Below are positions 16,336 through 24,342 of a stretch of DNA of 64,000 nt, one piece after another (the first letter of the stretch is position 1; the number at the start of each line of letters is the position of its first letter). The notes beneath the pieces were generated by a model, which ran no database searches, was not told where the DNA came from, and worked only from the letters and a program-made list of their open reading frames with translations. The DNA is from Demequina zhanjiangensis (GTDB lineage Bacteria > Actinomycetota > Actinomycetes > Actinomycetales > Demequinaceae): the NCBI RefSeq assembly GCF_030418315.1, contig NZ_JAUHPV010000001.1, positions 1 through 64,000 of the forward strand, in the 5' to 3' direction. The translations under genes and the position numbers were made by a program.

Positions 16336-17157
16336 ATGAGGAACAGGACGATCGGGGCGGTGCTTGGAGGCATCGGCCTGGTGCTGGTCCCTGCCGCGGC
16401 CTTCGGGATCGACGCGATGTCCGCGTCGGAGGCCGGCCAGGGTGACACGGATCGGTTGACCCTCGCAGACCAGACACGGGACCGAGACCAGGACTGCGAC
16501 GGCACATGCGACGGCGATGGCGACGGCGACGGCTACCGCGGTCGGGGCGGGATGATGTCCCGACCCGGCGACGGCACGGCGGCGCTCGACCTGGTCGACG
16601 GGGACCTGAGCGACGAGGATGCCGAGGCGCTCGCGTTCATGGTCGAGGAGGAGAAGCTCGCGCACGACCTGTATGTCGCGTTCGGCGACGAGTGGGATCT
16701 GCGGGTGTTCGACATGATCGCCTCCGCGGAGGCCCATCACCAGGAGGCGGTCGCGTCGCTGCTCGACGCCTACGGGCTCGACGACCCGACCGAGGGCAAC
16801 GACGTCGGTGAGTTCGACGACGACGGACTGCAGGACCTGTACGACACGCTGCTCGCCCAGGGCCTCGGCTCGGAGGTGGAGGCGCTCACCGTGGGCGCGC
16901 TTGTCGAGGAGACCGACATCGCGGATCTGCGGGAGAGGGCGACCGACGAGGAGTCGATCGATCTGCTGTTCTCCCGGCTGGAGACGGCGAGCGCGAACCA
17001 CCTCGACGCCTTCGTGGTGAACCTGGATCGCCTGGACGTCGCCTACGAGCCGGAGGTGCTGACCGACGACGACCTCGCCGATCTGGCCGACGGGACGCGT
17101 GGCGGCGGCCGTATGGGCGGACACCACCGCGCGGGCGACTGCCTGCAGGACTCCTAG
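16336..17157 (+). CDS. DUF2202 ferritin-like secreted protein
   Basis: A 273-residue exported protein. A signal peptide (about 1-30) is followed by an acidic Asp-Gly run (DGTCDGDGDGDGYRG, about 55-70) that could bind calcium. The four-helix DUF2202 domain (about 90-235) has the ferritin-like pattern EEEKLAHDLYVAF, AEAHHQEAVASLL and ASANHLDAFVVNL with several metal-type Glu and His residues. ATG at 16336 has ggaaaggag upstream; an ATG at 16315 includes that site and is rejected. The metal and role are unknown. Its stop codon lies within the same CTAG as the menA stop. Confidence 0.8.
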   Translation: MRNRTIGAVLGGIGLVLVPAAAFGIDAMSASEAGQGDTDRLTLADQTRDRDQDCDGTCDGDGDGDGYRGRGGMMSRPGDGTAALDLVDGDLSDEDAEALAFMVEEEKLAHDLYVAFGDEWDLRVFDMIASAEAHHQEAVASLLDAYGLDDPTEGNDVGEFDDDGLQDLYDTLLAQGLGSEVEALTVGALVEETDIADLRERATDEESIDLLFSRLETASANHLDAFVVNLDRLDVAYEPEVLTDDDLADLADGTRGGGRMGGHHRAGDCLQDS

Positions 17158-18023
17158 ATCGCGAGTCCGATCGCGAGCAGGACGCCGTAGCCCATGCCGA
17201 CGGCGCTGGTCGCGGCGAAGATCGGTGCGAGGGCTCTTCCTTCGAAGGGTCCTCGCACCGCGAGTCCCACCAGGAGTGAGGGCAGGGCGGTGATGGTCGC
17301 GAGCAGCGCCCACGGGTGCGCGAACGAGACGATCACGGCGCACAGCACCGGCGCCATCATCACGCCCAGGAACGCATGACGTGCCCGCTGGGGTCCGAGC
17401 CTCACGGCGAGCGTCCGCTTGCCGGTGAGCGAGTCCGTCTCGATGTCCCTGATGTTGTTCACCATGAGCATCGCGACGGAGGTGAAGCCCACTCCTGCAG
17501 CCGCGACGACGGCCCACCACGTGATCTGCCCGGCCTGCGCGACCATCGTTCCGAGCACGGCCACGAGCCCGAAGAACACGAACACGGAGACCTCGCCCCA
17601 GCCGTCGTACCCGTAGGGGCGTGACGAGCCTGTGTAGGTCCATGCGGCGATGATCGCGAGCGCGCCGACGATCAGCCACCACCACTGCCCGGCGACGGCC
17701 ACGAGCCAGAGGCCGAGCAGGGCGCCGACGGCGAACATCAGGAAGGCCGCGCGCTTGACCGCAGACGGGGTGGCGCGGCCGGTCGCGACGAGCCGGTCGG
17801 GTCCCACGCGGTCCATGTCGGTGCCGCGCACTCCGTCGGAGTAGTCGTTGGCGTAGTTGGACGCGATCTGCAGTGACAGCGCGACGCCGAGCGCGAGCAG
17901 CGCGATGAGCAGACGGAAACCGTCCACGGCGATCGCGGCGGCGCTGCCGACCGCCACGGGTGTCACGGCGGTCCACAGGGTGCGCGGTCGCGCACCGGCG
18001 ACCCAGTCGGACATGGTGGTCAT
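17154..18023 (-). CDS. menA: 1,4-dihydroxy-2-naphthoate polyprenyltransferase
   Basis: Membrane prenyltransferase of 289 residues that joins the polyprenyl tail to dihydroxynaphthoate. Both aspartate-rich motifs of the UbiA family are present: NYANDYSDGVRGTD (about 50-63) and NNIRDIETDSLTGKRTLAVRLG (about 180-200). Eight to nine hydrophobic segments. ATG at 18023 overlaps the menE stop (ATGA), so menE and menA form an operon. It is convergent with the DUF2202 gene. Confidence 0.93.
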   Translation of the reverse strand: MTTMSDWVAGARPRTLWTAVTPVAVGSAAAIAVDGFRLLIALLALGVALSLQIASNYANDYSDGVRGTDMDRVGPDRLVATGRATPSAVKRAAFLMFAVGALLGLWLVAVAGQWWWLIVGALAIIAAWTYTGSSRPYGYDGWGEVSVFVFFGLVAVLGTMVAQAGQITWWAVVAAAGVGFTSVAMLMVNNIRDIETDSLTGKRTLAVRLGPQRARHAFLGVMMAPVLCAVIVSFAHPWALLATITALPSLLVGLAVRGPFEGRALAPIFAATSAVGMGYGVLLAIGLAI

Positions 18024-19111
18024 GCGTCTCCGTTCGGGGCTTGGAGCAGTCGTCGTGCCTGCTGCCTGTCGATCTTCCCACTGTCCAGGCGTGGCAGGTG
18101 AGCGACGGTGAGGATTCGCCGAGGCAGCTCGGCCCTGCTGAGGCCTCCGGAACCCTGGGCGGCGCTGTGGGCGAGTGCCTCCTGCAGCTCGGCGAGCGCG
18201 GGTGCGCTCGCGCCGTCGGCGAGCGTCACGAGCGCGGCGATCCTCTCGCCCCACTCGACGTCCGGAAGGCCGACCACGACGGCGTCGTCGATCTGGGGGA
18301 GGGCCACGAGCGCACGCTCGACCCGCAGCGGGTGCACGTTGACGCCTCCGCTGATCAGCACGTCGTCCGCGCGCCCGAGCACGCGGAGCCGGCCGTCGGT
18401 GAGCTCGCCCAGATCCCGGGTGCGCAGCCAGGTCTCGCCGTCCCGCGTCGGCCACTCCTCGGGGTTCCGCGCCGGTCGCCCCTCGCCGTCGGCATAGCCG
18501 TCCGCGAGCATCGGTCCGGTGAGCAGCACCCGGCCTTCCTCGTCGAGCGCCACTCGTGCGATGTCCAGCGGCACCCCGTCGTAGACGCACCCGCCGGCCG
18601 TCTCCGTCATCCCGTAGGTCGTGACCACGGAGGGCGGCACGTCGTCCCGCTGGAGCGCGGCGCCGCCGACCAGGACGGCGTCGAACGCCGCGAGCGCGTC
18701 GCGTCCGACAGGGGAGTCGAGCAGCCTTCCCACCTGGGTCGGGACCAGCGAGACGTAGCGACGCGGCGCTCCACCGTCGGAGGCGACGAGGTCATCGACC
18801 CCGCGGGCGAAGAGCTCGGGTGTGAAGGAGCCCGGGGCCAACGGCTGCACGTGCCCACCCGCGAGCGTGGCCCGTGCGAGCACCATCGCTCCTGCGATCC
18901 GATCGGTCGGCATCGCGAGCAGCCACGAGCCGGGCCCTCCGAGGCGACGATCCGTGGCCTCCGCGCCCGCGCGCATCGCGTCGCCGGAGACGAGGACCTG
19001 TCGCGGTGCCCCCGTCGATCCCGACGTGGGTGCGCTGATCCCCGCGGCGGAGCCGTCGAGGGCTGCCGCGACGGCCCGGGCCGGACCTGCGGCGAGCGGC
19101 GCGTAGTTCAT
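18020..19111 (-). CDS. menE: o-Succinylbenzoate-CoA ligase
   Basis: Acyl-CoA synthetase of 363 residues that activates o-succinylbenzoate. The ATP-binding loop PTSGSTGAPR is at 28-37, TTYGMTETAGG near 190, and the hinge/C-terminal domain LGRADDVLISGGVNVHP near 265, with the catalytic lysine in LDSGKIDRQQAR near the end. It lacks part of the usual N-terminal domain, which is normal for short actinobacterial MenE. ATG at 19111 is set by TAGGCT seven bases upstream. Confidence 0.9.
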   Translation of the reverse strand: MNYAPLAAGPARAVAAALDGSAAGISAPTSGSTGAPRQVLVSGDAMRAGAEATDRRLGGPGSWLLAMPTDRIAGAMVLARATLAGGHVQPLAPGSFTPELFARGVDDLVASDGGAPRRYVSLVPTQVGRLLDSPVGRDALAAFDAVLVGGAALQRDDVPPSVVTTYGMTETAGGCVYDGVPLDIARVALDEEGRVLLTGPMLADGYADGEGRPARNPEEWPTRDGETWLRTRDLGELTDGRLRVLGRADDVLISGGVNVHPLRVERALVALPQIDDAVVVGLPDVEWGERIAALVTLADGASAPALAELQEALAHSAAQGSGGLSRAELPRRILTVAHLPRLDSGKIDRQQARRLLQAPNGDA

Positions 19112-19118
19112 CGGCTCA

Positions 19119-19124
19119 AGCCTA
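19119..19124 (-). promoter_or_regulatory. -10 element, leaderless promoter of menE-menA
   Basis: TAGGCT on the minus strand, seven bases before the menE ATG. It lies only 9 bp from the -10 element of the divergent gene. Confidence 0.55.
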
Positions 19125-19133
19125 GGGCGCGCC

Positions 19134-19139
19134 TATGCT
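19134..19139 (+). promoter_or_regulatory. -10 element, leaderless promoter of the DUF3048 gene
   Basis: TATGCT with six bases to the GTG at 19146. Confidence 0.55.
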
Positions 19140-19145
19140 GGCGGC

Positions 19146-20213
19146 GTGACAAGCATGCGCGTGCGAGGAGGAGCCGCCGTCGCGGCGGCGATGGCGATCC
19201 TGCTGGCGGCCTGCGCGCCGGCGGTCGAGACCTCGCCTGCGGTCGACCTGACGTATGGGGCGCAGGAGGTGAGGGGCGTCGCGCCTTCGCCTCCCGAGGA
19301 CCCGCGGCCGGCCGTCGCCTGGCCGCTCACCGGTACCGACGCCGCAGGCGTCTCCGAGGCCGACCTGAACAACCCCGCGATCTCCGTGAAGATCGAGAAC
19401 TCGGCTGAGGCACGGCCTCAGGAGAACCTCCAGTTCGCCGACGTCGTCTACGAGGAGTACGTCGAGGCGGGCATCTCCCGCCTCGTGGCCGTGTACCACT
19501 CGCAGATGCCCGACACCGTGGGGCCGATCCGCTCGATGCGGCCGATGGACAAGAACATCATGGGCTCCTATCAGGGCCCGCTCGTGTTCTCCGGCGCGCA
19601 GGGCGGCTTCATCCAGCAGAACGCGAACGCGGGGCTGGTGCAGATCACCCAGGACCGTGGCGACTACGGCTTCTACCGCACCTCGGACAAGCGCGCCCCG
19701 CACAACCTGCATGGGCGTATGGCCGACTTCCTCGAGCAGGCGGGCGACTCCCCGGCGCCTCCCGCGCAGTGGGACTTCGCCTATCCGGACGAGTACGCGA
19801 CCGCTCAGGTGGGCGGCGAGACGGTCAGCAGCATCAGGATCATCATGTCCGGCTGGGCGCACCCGAGCTGGGACTGGGATGCCGAGTCGGGTACGTGGCT
19901 GCGCTCCGAGTGGGACAGCCCGCACGTCACGACGGACGGCACCAGGCTCTCGGCGACGAACGTCGTGATCCTGCGCGTGAGGATCGTGACGAACGGCACC
20001 GGCGGCGGGTCGGGCGTCCCTGAGACCCTCCTCGCGGGCGAGTCCGGTGAGGGGCAGCTCATCTCAGGGGACAAGGCGATCGACATCACCTGGGCCAAGG
20101 GCGGCATGCGCGACCCGATCGTCATGAAGGCCGACGGCCAGGAGGTCTCCCTCATGCCGGGTCAGACGTGGGTCGAGCTGATCCCGATCGCGAGCTCGGT
20201 CACCGTCTCCTGA
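19146..20213 (+). CDS. DUF3048 domain lipoprotein (YerB-like)
   Basis: A 355-residue exported lipoprotein with lipobox LAAC (Cys22 from the GTG start). The N-terminal DUF3048 domain shows VKIENSAEARPQ..., ADVVYEEYVEAGISRLVAVYHS and GPIRSMRPMD; the C-terminal half (about 200-355) has VTNGTG-like strands and ends in WVELIP. The family is widespread in Gram-positive bacteria and of unknown function. GTG at 19146 is set by the -10 element; ATG at 19155 is possible. Confidence 0.85.
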   Translation: MTSMRVRGGAAVAAAMAILLAACAPAVETSPAVDLTYGAQEVRGVAPSPPEDPRPAVAWPLTGTDAAGVSEADLNNPAISVKIENSAEARPQENLQFADVVYEEYVEAGISRLVAVYHSQMPDTVGPIRSMRPMDKNIMGSYQGPLVFSGAQGGFIQQNANAGLVQITQDRGDYGFYRTSDKRAPHNLHGRMADFLEQAGDSPAPPAQWDFAYPDEYATAQVGGETVSSIRIIMSGWAHPSWDWDAESGTWLRSEWDSPHVTTDGTRLSATNVVILRVRIVTNGTGGGSGVPETLLAGESGEGQLISGDKAIDITWAKGGMRDPIVMKADGQEVSLMPGQTWVELIPIASSVTVS

Positions 20214-20222
20214 CACACCCTC

Positions 20223-20345
20223 GAGCGGGTCACTCACCGCCGCTTTCAGCGCCGTTTCGTGACGACCGGGTCATCCACCGTCGCCGGCAACGCCGGGACG
20301 TGGCCACCGGGTCACTCGCCGTCGGCCCGCCGGCGCGCACCCCTG
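20223..20345. repeat. Three degenerate 41-bp tandem units between convergent genes
   Basis: Units start at 20223, 20264 and 20305, exactly 41 bp apart. Each opens with a variant of GACCGGGTCACTCACCGTCG. Units 1 and 2 agree at about 28 of 41 positions; unit 3 keeps mainly the first 20. It fills the gap between the DUF3048 and menB stop codons. No function recognised. Confidence 0.55.
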
Positions 20346-20354
20346 CTCGGAGCG

Positions 20355-21284
20355 TCAGTAGGCGTACGGGAACCTCGTCCAGTCGGGTGCTCGATGCTCG
20401 AGGAACGCGTCGCGTCCCTCCTGGGCCTCGTCCGTCATGTACGCCATGCGGGTCGCCTCGCCCGCGAAGACCTGCTGTCCCGCGAGGCCGTCGTCCGCGA
20501 GGTTGAACGCGAACTTCAGCATGCGGATCGCCTGGGGTGACTTGGTGGCGATCAGCTTCGCGTACTCGAGCGCCGTCGCCTCGAGCTGCTCGTGCGGCAC
20601 CGCCTCGTTGACGGCGCCCCAGCGCTCGGCGTCCTCAGCCGAGTACTCGCGTGCCAGGAAGAAGATCTCCCGCGCGCGCTTGTCGCCCACCTGCCGTGCC
20701 AGCAGCGCGGAGCCGTAGCCCGCGTCGAACGAGCCGACGTTCGCGTCCGTCTGCTTGAAGCGTGCGTGCTCGCGGCTCGCGATGGACAGGTCCGAGACGA
20801 CGTGCAGCGAATGCCCGCCGCCCGCGGCCCAGCCGTTGACCGCCGCGATCGTCACCTTGGGCGAGGTGCGCATGAGGCGCTGCACCTCGAGGATGTGGAG
20901 CCGCCCGCCGTACGCGGGGGCGTCGGCCGCTGAGCCCTCGTACAGGTAGCCGTCGCGACCGCGGATCCGCTGGTCGCCGCCCGAGCAGAACGCGTGCACG
21001 CCGTCGGCGGCAGGGCCGTTGCCAGTGAGGATGATCGCGGCCACGTCGATGGTCTGACGGGCGTGGTCGACGGCCCGGTACAGCTCGTCCACCGTCTGCG
21101 GGCGGAATGCGTTGCGCACCTCGGGGCGGTTGAAGCCGATGCGCACCGCCGGCAGATCCTTCTCGCCGTCGGGCCCGCGCGACACCCACCGGTGATAGGT
21201 GATGTCCGAGTCGGGGAAGCCGTCGATCGCGCGCCACTGCGCGGGGTCCATCAGGTCCGACACCTGGCTGGGGATCTCGCTCAT
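20355..21284 (-). CDS. menB: 1,4-dihydroxy-2-naphthoyl-CoA synthase
   Basis: Crotonase-fold ring-closing enzyme, 309 residues. The oxyanion-hole segments are visible: HAFCSGGDQRIRGRDGYL (about 95-112) and VNGWAAGGGHSLHVVSDLSIA (about 145-165). QTDANVGSFDAGYGSALLARQVG is characteristic of MenB, as is the C-terminal RAPDWTRFPYAY. ATG at 21284 has TACCCT six bases upstream (leaderless). Confidence 0.95.
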   Translation of the reverse strand: MSEIPSQVSDLMDPAQWRAIDGFPDSDITYHRWVSRGPDGEKDLPAVRIGFNRPEVRNAFRPQTVDELYRAVDHARQTIDVAAIILTGNGPAADGVHAFCSGGDQRIRGRDGYLYEGSAADAPAYGGRLHILEVQRLMRTSPKVTIAAVNGWAAGGGHSLHVVSDLSIASREHARFKQTDANVGSFDAGYGSALLARQVGDKRAREIFFLAREYSAEDAERWGAVNEAVPHEQLEATALEYAKLIATKSPQAIRMLKFAFNLADDGLAGQQVFAGEATRMAYMTDEAQEGRDAFLEHRAPDWTRFPYAY

Positions 21285-21290
21285 GCCGCC

Positions 21291-21296
21291 AGGGTA
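21291..21296 (-). promoter_or_regulatory. -10 element, leaderless promoter of menB
   Basis: TACCCT on the minus strand, six bases before the menB ATG. Confidence 0.55.
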
Positions 21297-21343
21297 GCCG
21301 GGGCCGCGATCGGGGGAGGTGCGGCGGCGAGAGGCGCCGCCCC

Positions 21344-21367
21344 AACCGTTCCCGTGCGTCGTGACGT
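21344..21367 (+). promoter_or_regulatory. Possible ECF-type promoter of the sigma pair
   Basis: AAC at 21344-21346 within CCCAACCGTTCC, then 18 bp, then CGT at 21365 (CGTGGA). This is the AAC/CGT layout of ECF promoters. A similar arrangement lies before the paralogous sigma gene at 46812. Weak by itself. Confidence 0.3.
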
Positions 21368-21400
21368 GGATGGGGTAGACATGGCATCCGAGGGGGACCG

Positions 21401-21952
21401 ATGAAGGACGACCCAGTGCTCGAGGACCTGCTCGAGCATCGTTACGCGTCGCTGGTGGGGTACGCGACGCTCGTGTCCGGCGCGCGCCAGGACGCGGAGG
21501 ACCTGGTGCACGACGCGATCGTCACCGTGTTCTCCAAGCGTCGTCGGTTCACGTCGCTCGAGCATGCGCACGCCTACGTGCTGCGCGCCATCGCCTCCCG
21601 CCACGTCGATGCGCGTCGCAGCTGGGCGCGGCGGGCGAGCCGTGAGGAGCGGGCGACGTCGCTCGCCCCGCGGTTCACTCCTGGACCTGAGGACTCCGTC
21701 GGCATGGACGACGCTGTGGTCACGGCGCTCGCGGCCCTCAGCCCGCGCGAGAGGGCGTGCGTCGTGATGCGCCACCTGGCCGATCAGTCCGTGGCGGACA
21801 CCGCGCACGCGCTCGGCATCAGCGAGGGCGCGGTCAAGAGGTACACGTCCGACGGGCTGGCCGCCCTGGTCGCGTCGGGCCTCCTCACGGAGGCGGCGGC
21901 GCAGGAGGCGGGAACCGAGCAGGTGGACGTCAGGATCGGGGGAGCACGATGA
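21401..21952 (+). CDS. ECF sigma factor
   Basis: A 183-residue sigma-70 family factor. Region 2 is about 10-75 (RYASLVGYATLVSGARQDAEDLVHDAIVTVFSK) and region 4 about 108-160, ending in the helix-turn-helix SVADTAHALGISEGAVKRY. It is clearly paralogous to the factor at 46812 (shared AEDL-HDAIV, SPRE-ACxVMR, GxVKRY). cgagggggaccg serves as ribosome binding site. Its stop overlaps the ATG of a membrane protein gene, its likely partner. It interrupts the menaquinone genes between menB and menC. Confidence 0.88.
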   Translation: MKDDPVLEDLLEHRYASLVGYATLVSGARQDAEDLVHDAIVTVFSKRRRFTSLEHAHAYVLRAIASRHVDARRSWARRASREERATSLAPRFTPGPEDSVGMDDAVVTALAALSPRERACVVMRHLADQSVADTAHALGISEGAVKRYTSDGLAALVASGLLTEAAAQEAGTEQVDVRIGGAR

Positions 21953-23370
21953 GCGAGCTGAACGACATGCTCCACGCGGCGCGCGACGCCGCTGGACGAG
22001 GGGTGTCGGTGGACACAGGCGACCGCGCCGACCTCATGCGCCGCGTGGGCAAGGGTCGGCGTCGCCGCACGATGGGCTCCGTGGCGGCCGGCCTGGCGGG
22101 TCTCCTCGTGGTCGGGGCGGCGACTGTCGGCCTCGCCTACAGCTCCCCGGACGGATCGGAGTCGGGTCCGGCCGCACCGTCGACCGACGTGTCGCCCTCG
22201 TCCCCTGCGCCTTCGGGGCCGGTGAGCGTCGCTGCCTCGGCTCCTGAGGGTCCGGCGTACGAGATGGACGTGGCCGGTGGCGGCACGGTGCAGTTCGCCA
22301 CGTGGAGCGACGACCAGCTCGCGCCCTACCTCGGTGAGGGCCCGCGTCTCGGGCCGTTGATCGAGCCGGTTCCTGCACGCGAGCTCGAAGGCTACGGGGC
22401 AGGCTGGGCCTTCCTCACCGATGCGGACGTCGGTTACTCGGGCGTGCCGCAGGAGTCCCTGCTGCTGCTCGCACGCCCGGACGGCACCGCTGTCGAGGTC
22501 GCCGACCTCACTGCACTCGCCGAGCCGCTGTCCCTCGGGCGCAGCGTCGCGGTGGCGGACGTGAGGGGCTCGGTCGATGCGCCTCGCGTGATGGTCGCCT
22601 TGGCGGGAAGCAACGGCGCCGCGGTGGTCTGGCTCGATCTCGAGTCCGGCGTGACGTGGGTGATGCTGGAGGCCGGAGGCCTGGGCCACATGTCGTTGTC
22701 GTGGCGCGGTGGTGACACGTGGCTGGCTTGGAGCATGGTGGACGCGGTTCCGCTTGGCGTGTCCATGACGGCCGACGAGGGTGGAGCGTCGGCTGGCGGC
22801 GGCGCCTGGGTGCCGTGGTCGTCCGATCCGTCGAGCATCGCCGGTGTCTACGCCGCTGGGGGCGTGGCAGTCGCCTTCGGAGAGCACCCGGGAGGTGTGC
22901 TCCTGGTCGACCGCGCGGACGTGGTCGTCCCGCTCGAGCGGGAAGGGGACGCGATCCTTGGTCGGAGAGGCGACTGCTACCTGCTTGACGACGGGGAAGG
23001 TGGGATCCGTTGCCTGTCGGCGACGACCGGCGAGGCCTCCCGAGTGGAGGGTCTGTCGGAACCGCAACGGTCGGCCGCCTCGCGCGCGGTGCTCGGCGAC
23101 GGCTACCTCGAAGGGCCCTCGTACGAGACCGAGCAGAGTACAGCGATCTGGCATCGTCCCGGCGGTGACCTTGAGATCGAGGTTCCGGTCGGCAGCGAAC
23201 TCGGCGCCTTGGGCGACGGCGATGGCGTGTGGCTCATCACTGCGGCCGGAGCGATCGCCACGGAGGCGCACGCAGGCGTCATCGGGACGGACGGCGCCTT
23301 CCACGAGGTCGATCTGCCCCTCAGCGAGGCGGGCGCCGCGGAGCAGGTGTACGTCTTCCCGGTCGGCTGA
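21949..23370 (+). CDS. Single-pass membrane protein coupled to an ECF sigma factor
   Basis: A 473-residue protein with no recognised domain. A short cytoplasmic N-terminus (about 1-45, no HxxxCxxC zinc motif) ending in KGRRRR precedes one transmembrane helix (about 43-65). A Pro/Ser linker and a large extracytoplasmic domain follow (about 95-473), rich in short beta strands of Trp/Gly/Asp repeats as in propeller proteins. Translational coupling to the sigma gene (ATGA) suggests an anti-sigma or sensor role. Same architecture as the protein at 47342, with little shared sequence. Confidence 0.8.
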   Translation: MSELNDMLHAARDAAGRGVSVDTGDRADLMRRVGKGRRRRTMGSVAAGLAGLLVVGAATVGLAYSSPDGSESGPAAPSTDVSPSSPAPSGPVSVAASAPEGPAYEMDVAGGGTVQFATWSDDQLAPYLGEGPRLGPLIEPVPARELEGYGAGWAFLTDADVGYSGVPQESLLLLARPDGTAVEVADLTALAEPLSLGRSVAVADVRGSVDAPRVMVALAGSNGAAVVWLDLESGVTWVMLEAGGLGHMSLSWRGGDTWLAWSMVDAVPLGVSMTADEGGASAGGGAWVPWSSDPSSIAGVYAAGGVAVAFGEHPGGVLLVDRADVVVPLEREGDAILGRRGDCYLLDDGEGGIRCLSATTGEASRVEGLSEPQRSAASRAVLGDGYLEGPSYETEQSTAIWHRPGGDLEIEVPVGSELGALGDGDGVWLITAAGAIATEAHAGVIGTDGAFHEVDLPLSEAGAAEQVYVFPVG

Positions 23371-23389
23371 ACGGTCGGCAGCGGACCGT
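23371..23389 (+). terminator. Hairpin directly after the sigma pair
   Basis: ACGGTC, seven bases, GACCGT, beginning immediately after the stop codon at 23370. Short stem without U-tract. Confidence 0.35.
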
Positions 23390-23442
23390 CGCCCGCGGGT
23401 GGAGCGGTGAATGCGCCGTCCGCAAGCGGCGTGGCTCCCGCC

Positions 23443-23448
23443 TAGGCT
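23443..23448 (+). promoter_or_regulatory. -10 element, leaderless promoter of menC
   Basis: TAGGCT with six bases to the ATG at 23455. Confidence 0.55.
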
Positions 23449-23454
23449 GGGGCC

Positions 23455-24342
23455 ATGGAGTTCCGCGCGTTCCGTGTGCCGCTCGCGACGCGTTTTCGTG
23501 GGGTGACGGAGCGTTCCGGCGTCCTGATCCGGGGCACCGCGCCCGACGGGTCGGACGCGTGGGGCGAGTACTCGCCGTTCCCCGACTACACGCCTGAGCG
23601 TGCGTCCCGGTGGTGGGAGGCGGCGATGGAGGCGGCCCACGGCCTGTGGCCGGAACCGGTGAGGGACGTCGTGCCGGTCAACAGCATCGTCCCGGAGCTG
23701 CCGTCCGGCCGCGCCGCGCAACTGGCCGTGGAGAACGGCTGCACCACCGCGAAGGTGAAGGTCGCAGGCACTGTCTCGCTCAAGGACGACGTGCGCCGCG
23801 TGGAGGCCGTCGCCCGGGCGCTGGGGCCGACGGGCAAGGTGCGCGTGGACGCGAACGGCGCGTGGGACGTCGAGACGGCGGTGCGATCCCTCAGAGAGCT
23901 CGACGCGGCCGCGAAGGCGGGCGGAGCGGAGGGCCTCGAGTACGTCGAGCAGCCGTGCCGCACGGCCGGCGAGCTCGCCGAGGTGAGGCGCCAGACGTCC
24001 GTGCTCGTCGCCGCCGACGAGTCGGTCCGCATCCCCGGCGACGCCGACGAGGTGATGCGCCTCGGCGCCGCCGACATCCTGGTCCTCAAGGCGGCCCCCA
24101 TGGGCGGCGTGCGGAACTGCCTCGACGTCGTGGACCGCTGGGACGTGCCGATCGTCGTCTCGAGCGCGATGGAGTCCTCGGTGGGGCTCGCAGCGGGCCT
24201 CGCCCTCGCGCTCGCGGTCCCCGAGCTGCCGTACGCCTGCGGGCTCGGCACGAGCGCCCTGCTCGCAGCAGACACCGTCGCCGCACCGTTGATCCCTGTG
24301 GAGGGGACGATGCGGCTGACGCCGATGGAGGTGATCGTGTGA
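23455..24342 (+). CDS. menC: o-Succinylbenzoate synthase
   Basis: Enolase-superfamily dehydratase of 295 residues. The catalytic pair of lysines is in TTAKVKVAG (Lys100, Lys102); metal ligands are in RVDANGAW (Asp132), EYVEQP and VAADES; the second base is in ILVLKAAPMGG. Short length is normal for actinobacterial MenC. ATG is set by the -10 element. The stop overlaps the menD GTG (GTGA). Confidence 0.92.
   Translation: MEFRAFRVPLATRFRGVTERSGVLIRGTAPDGSDAWGEYSPFPDYTPERASRWWEAAMEAAHGLWPEPVRDVVPVNSIVPELPSGRAAQLAVENGCTTAKVKVAGTVSLKDDVRRVEAVARALGPTGKVRVDANGAWDVETAVRSLRELDAAAKAGGAEGLEYVEQPCRTAGELAEVRRQTSVLVAADESVRIPGDADEVMRLGAADILVLKAAPMGGVRNCLDVVDRWDVPIVVSSAMESSVGLAAGLALALAVPELPYACGLGTSALLAADTVAAPLIPVEGTMRLTPMEVIV

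Noticed and set aside
20223-20345. CRISPR-like array
   Set aside because: Only three degenerate units without unique spacers and no cas genes; kept as a tandem repeat only.
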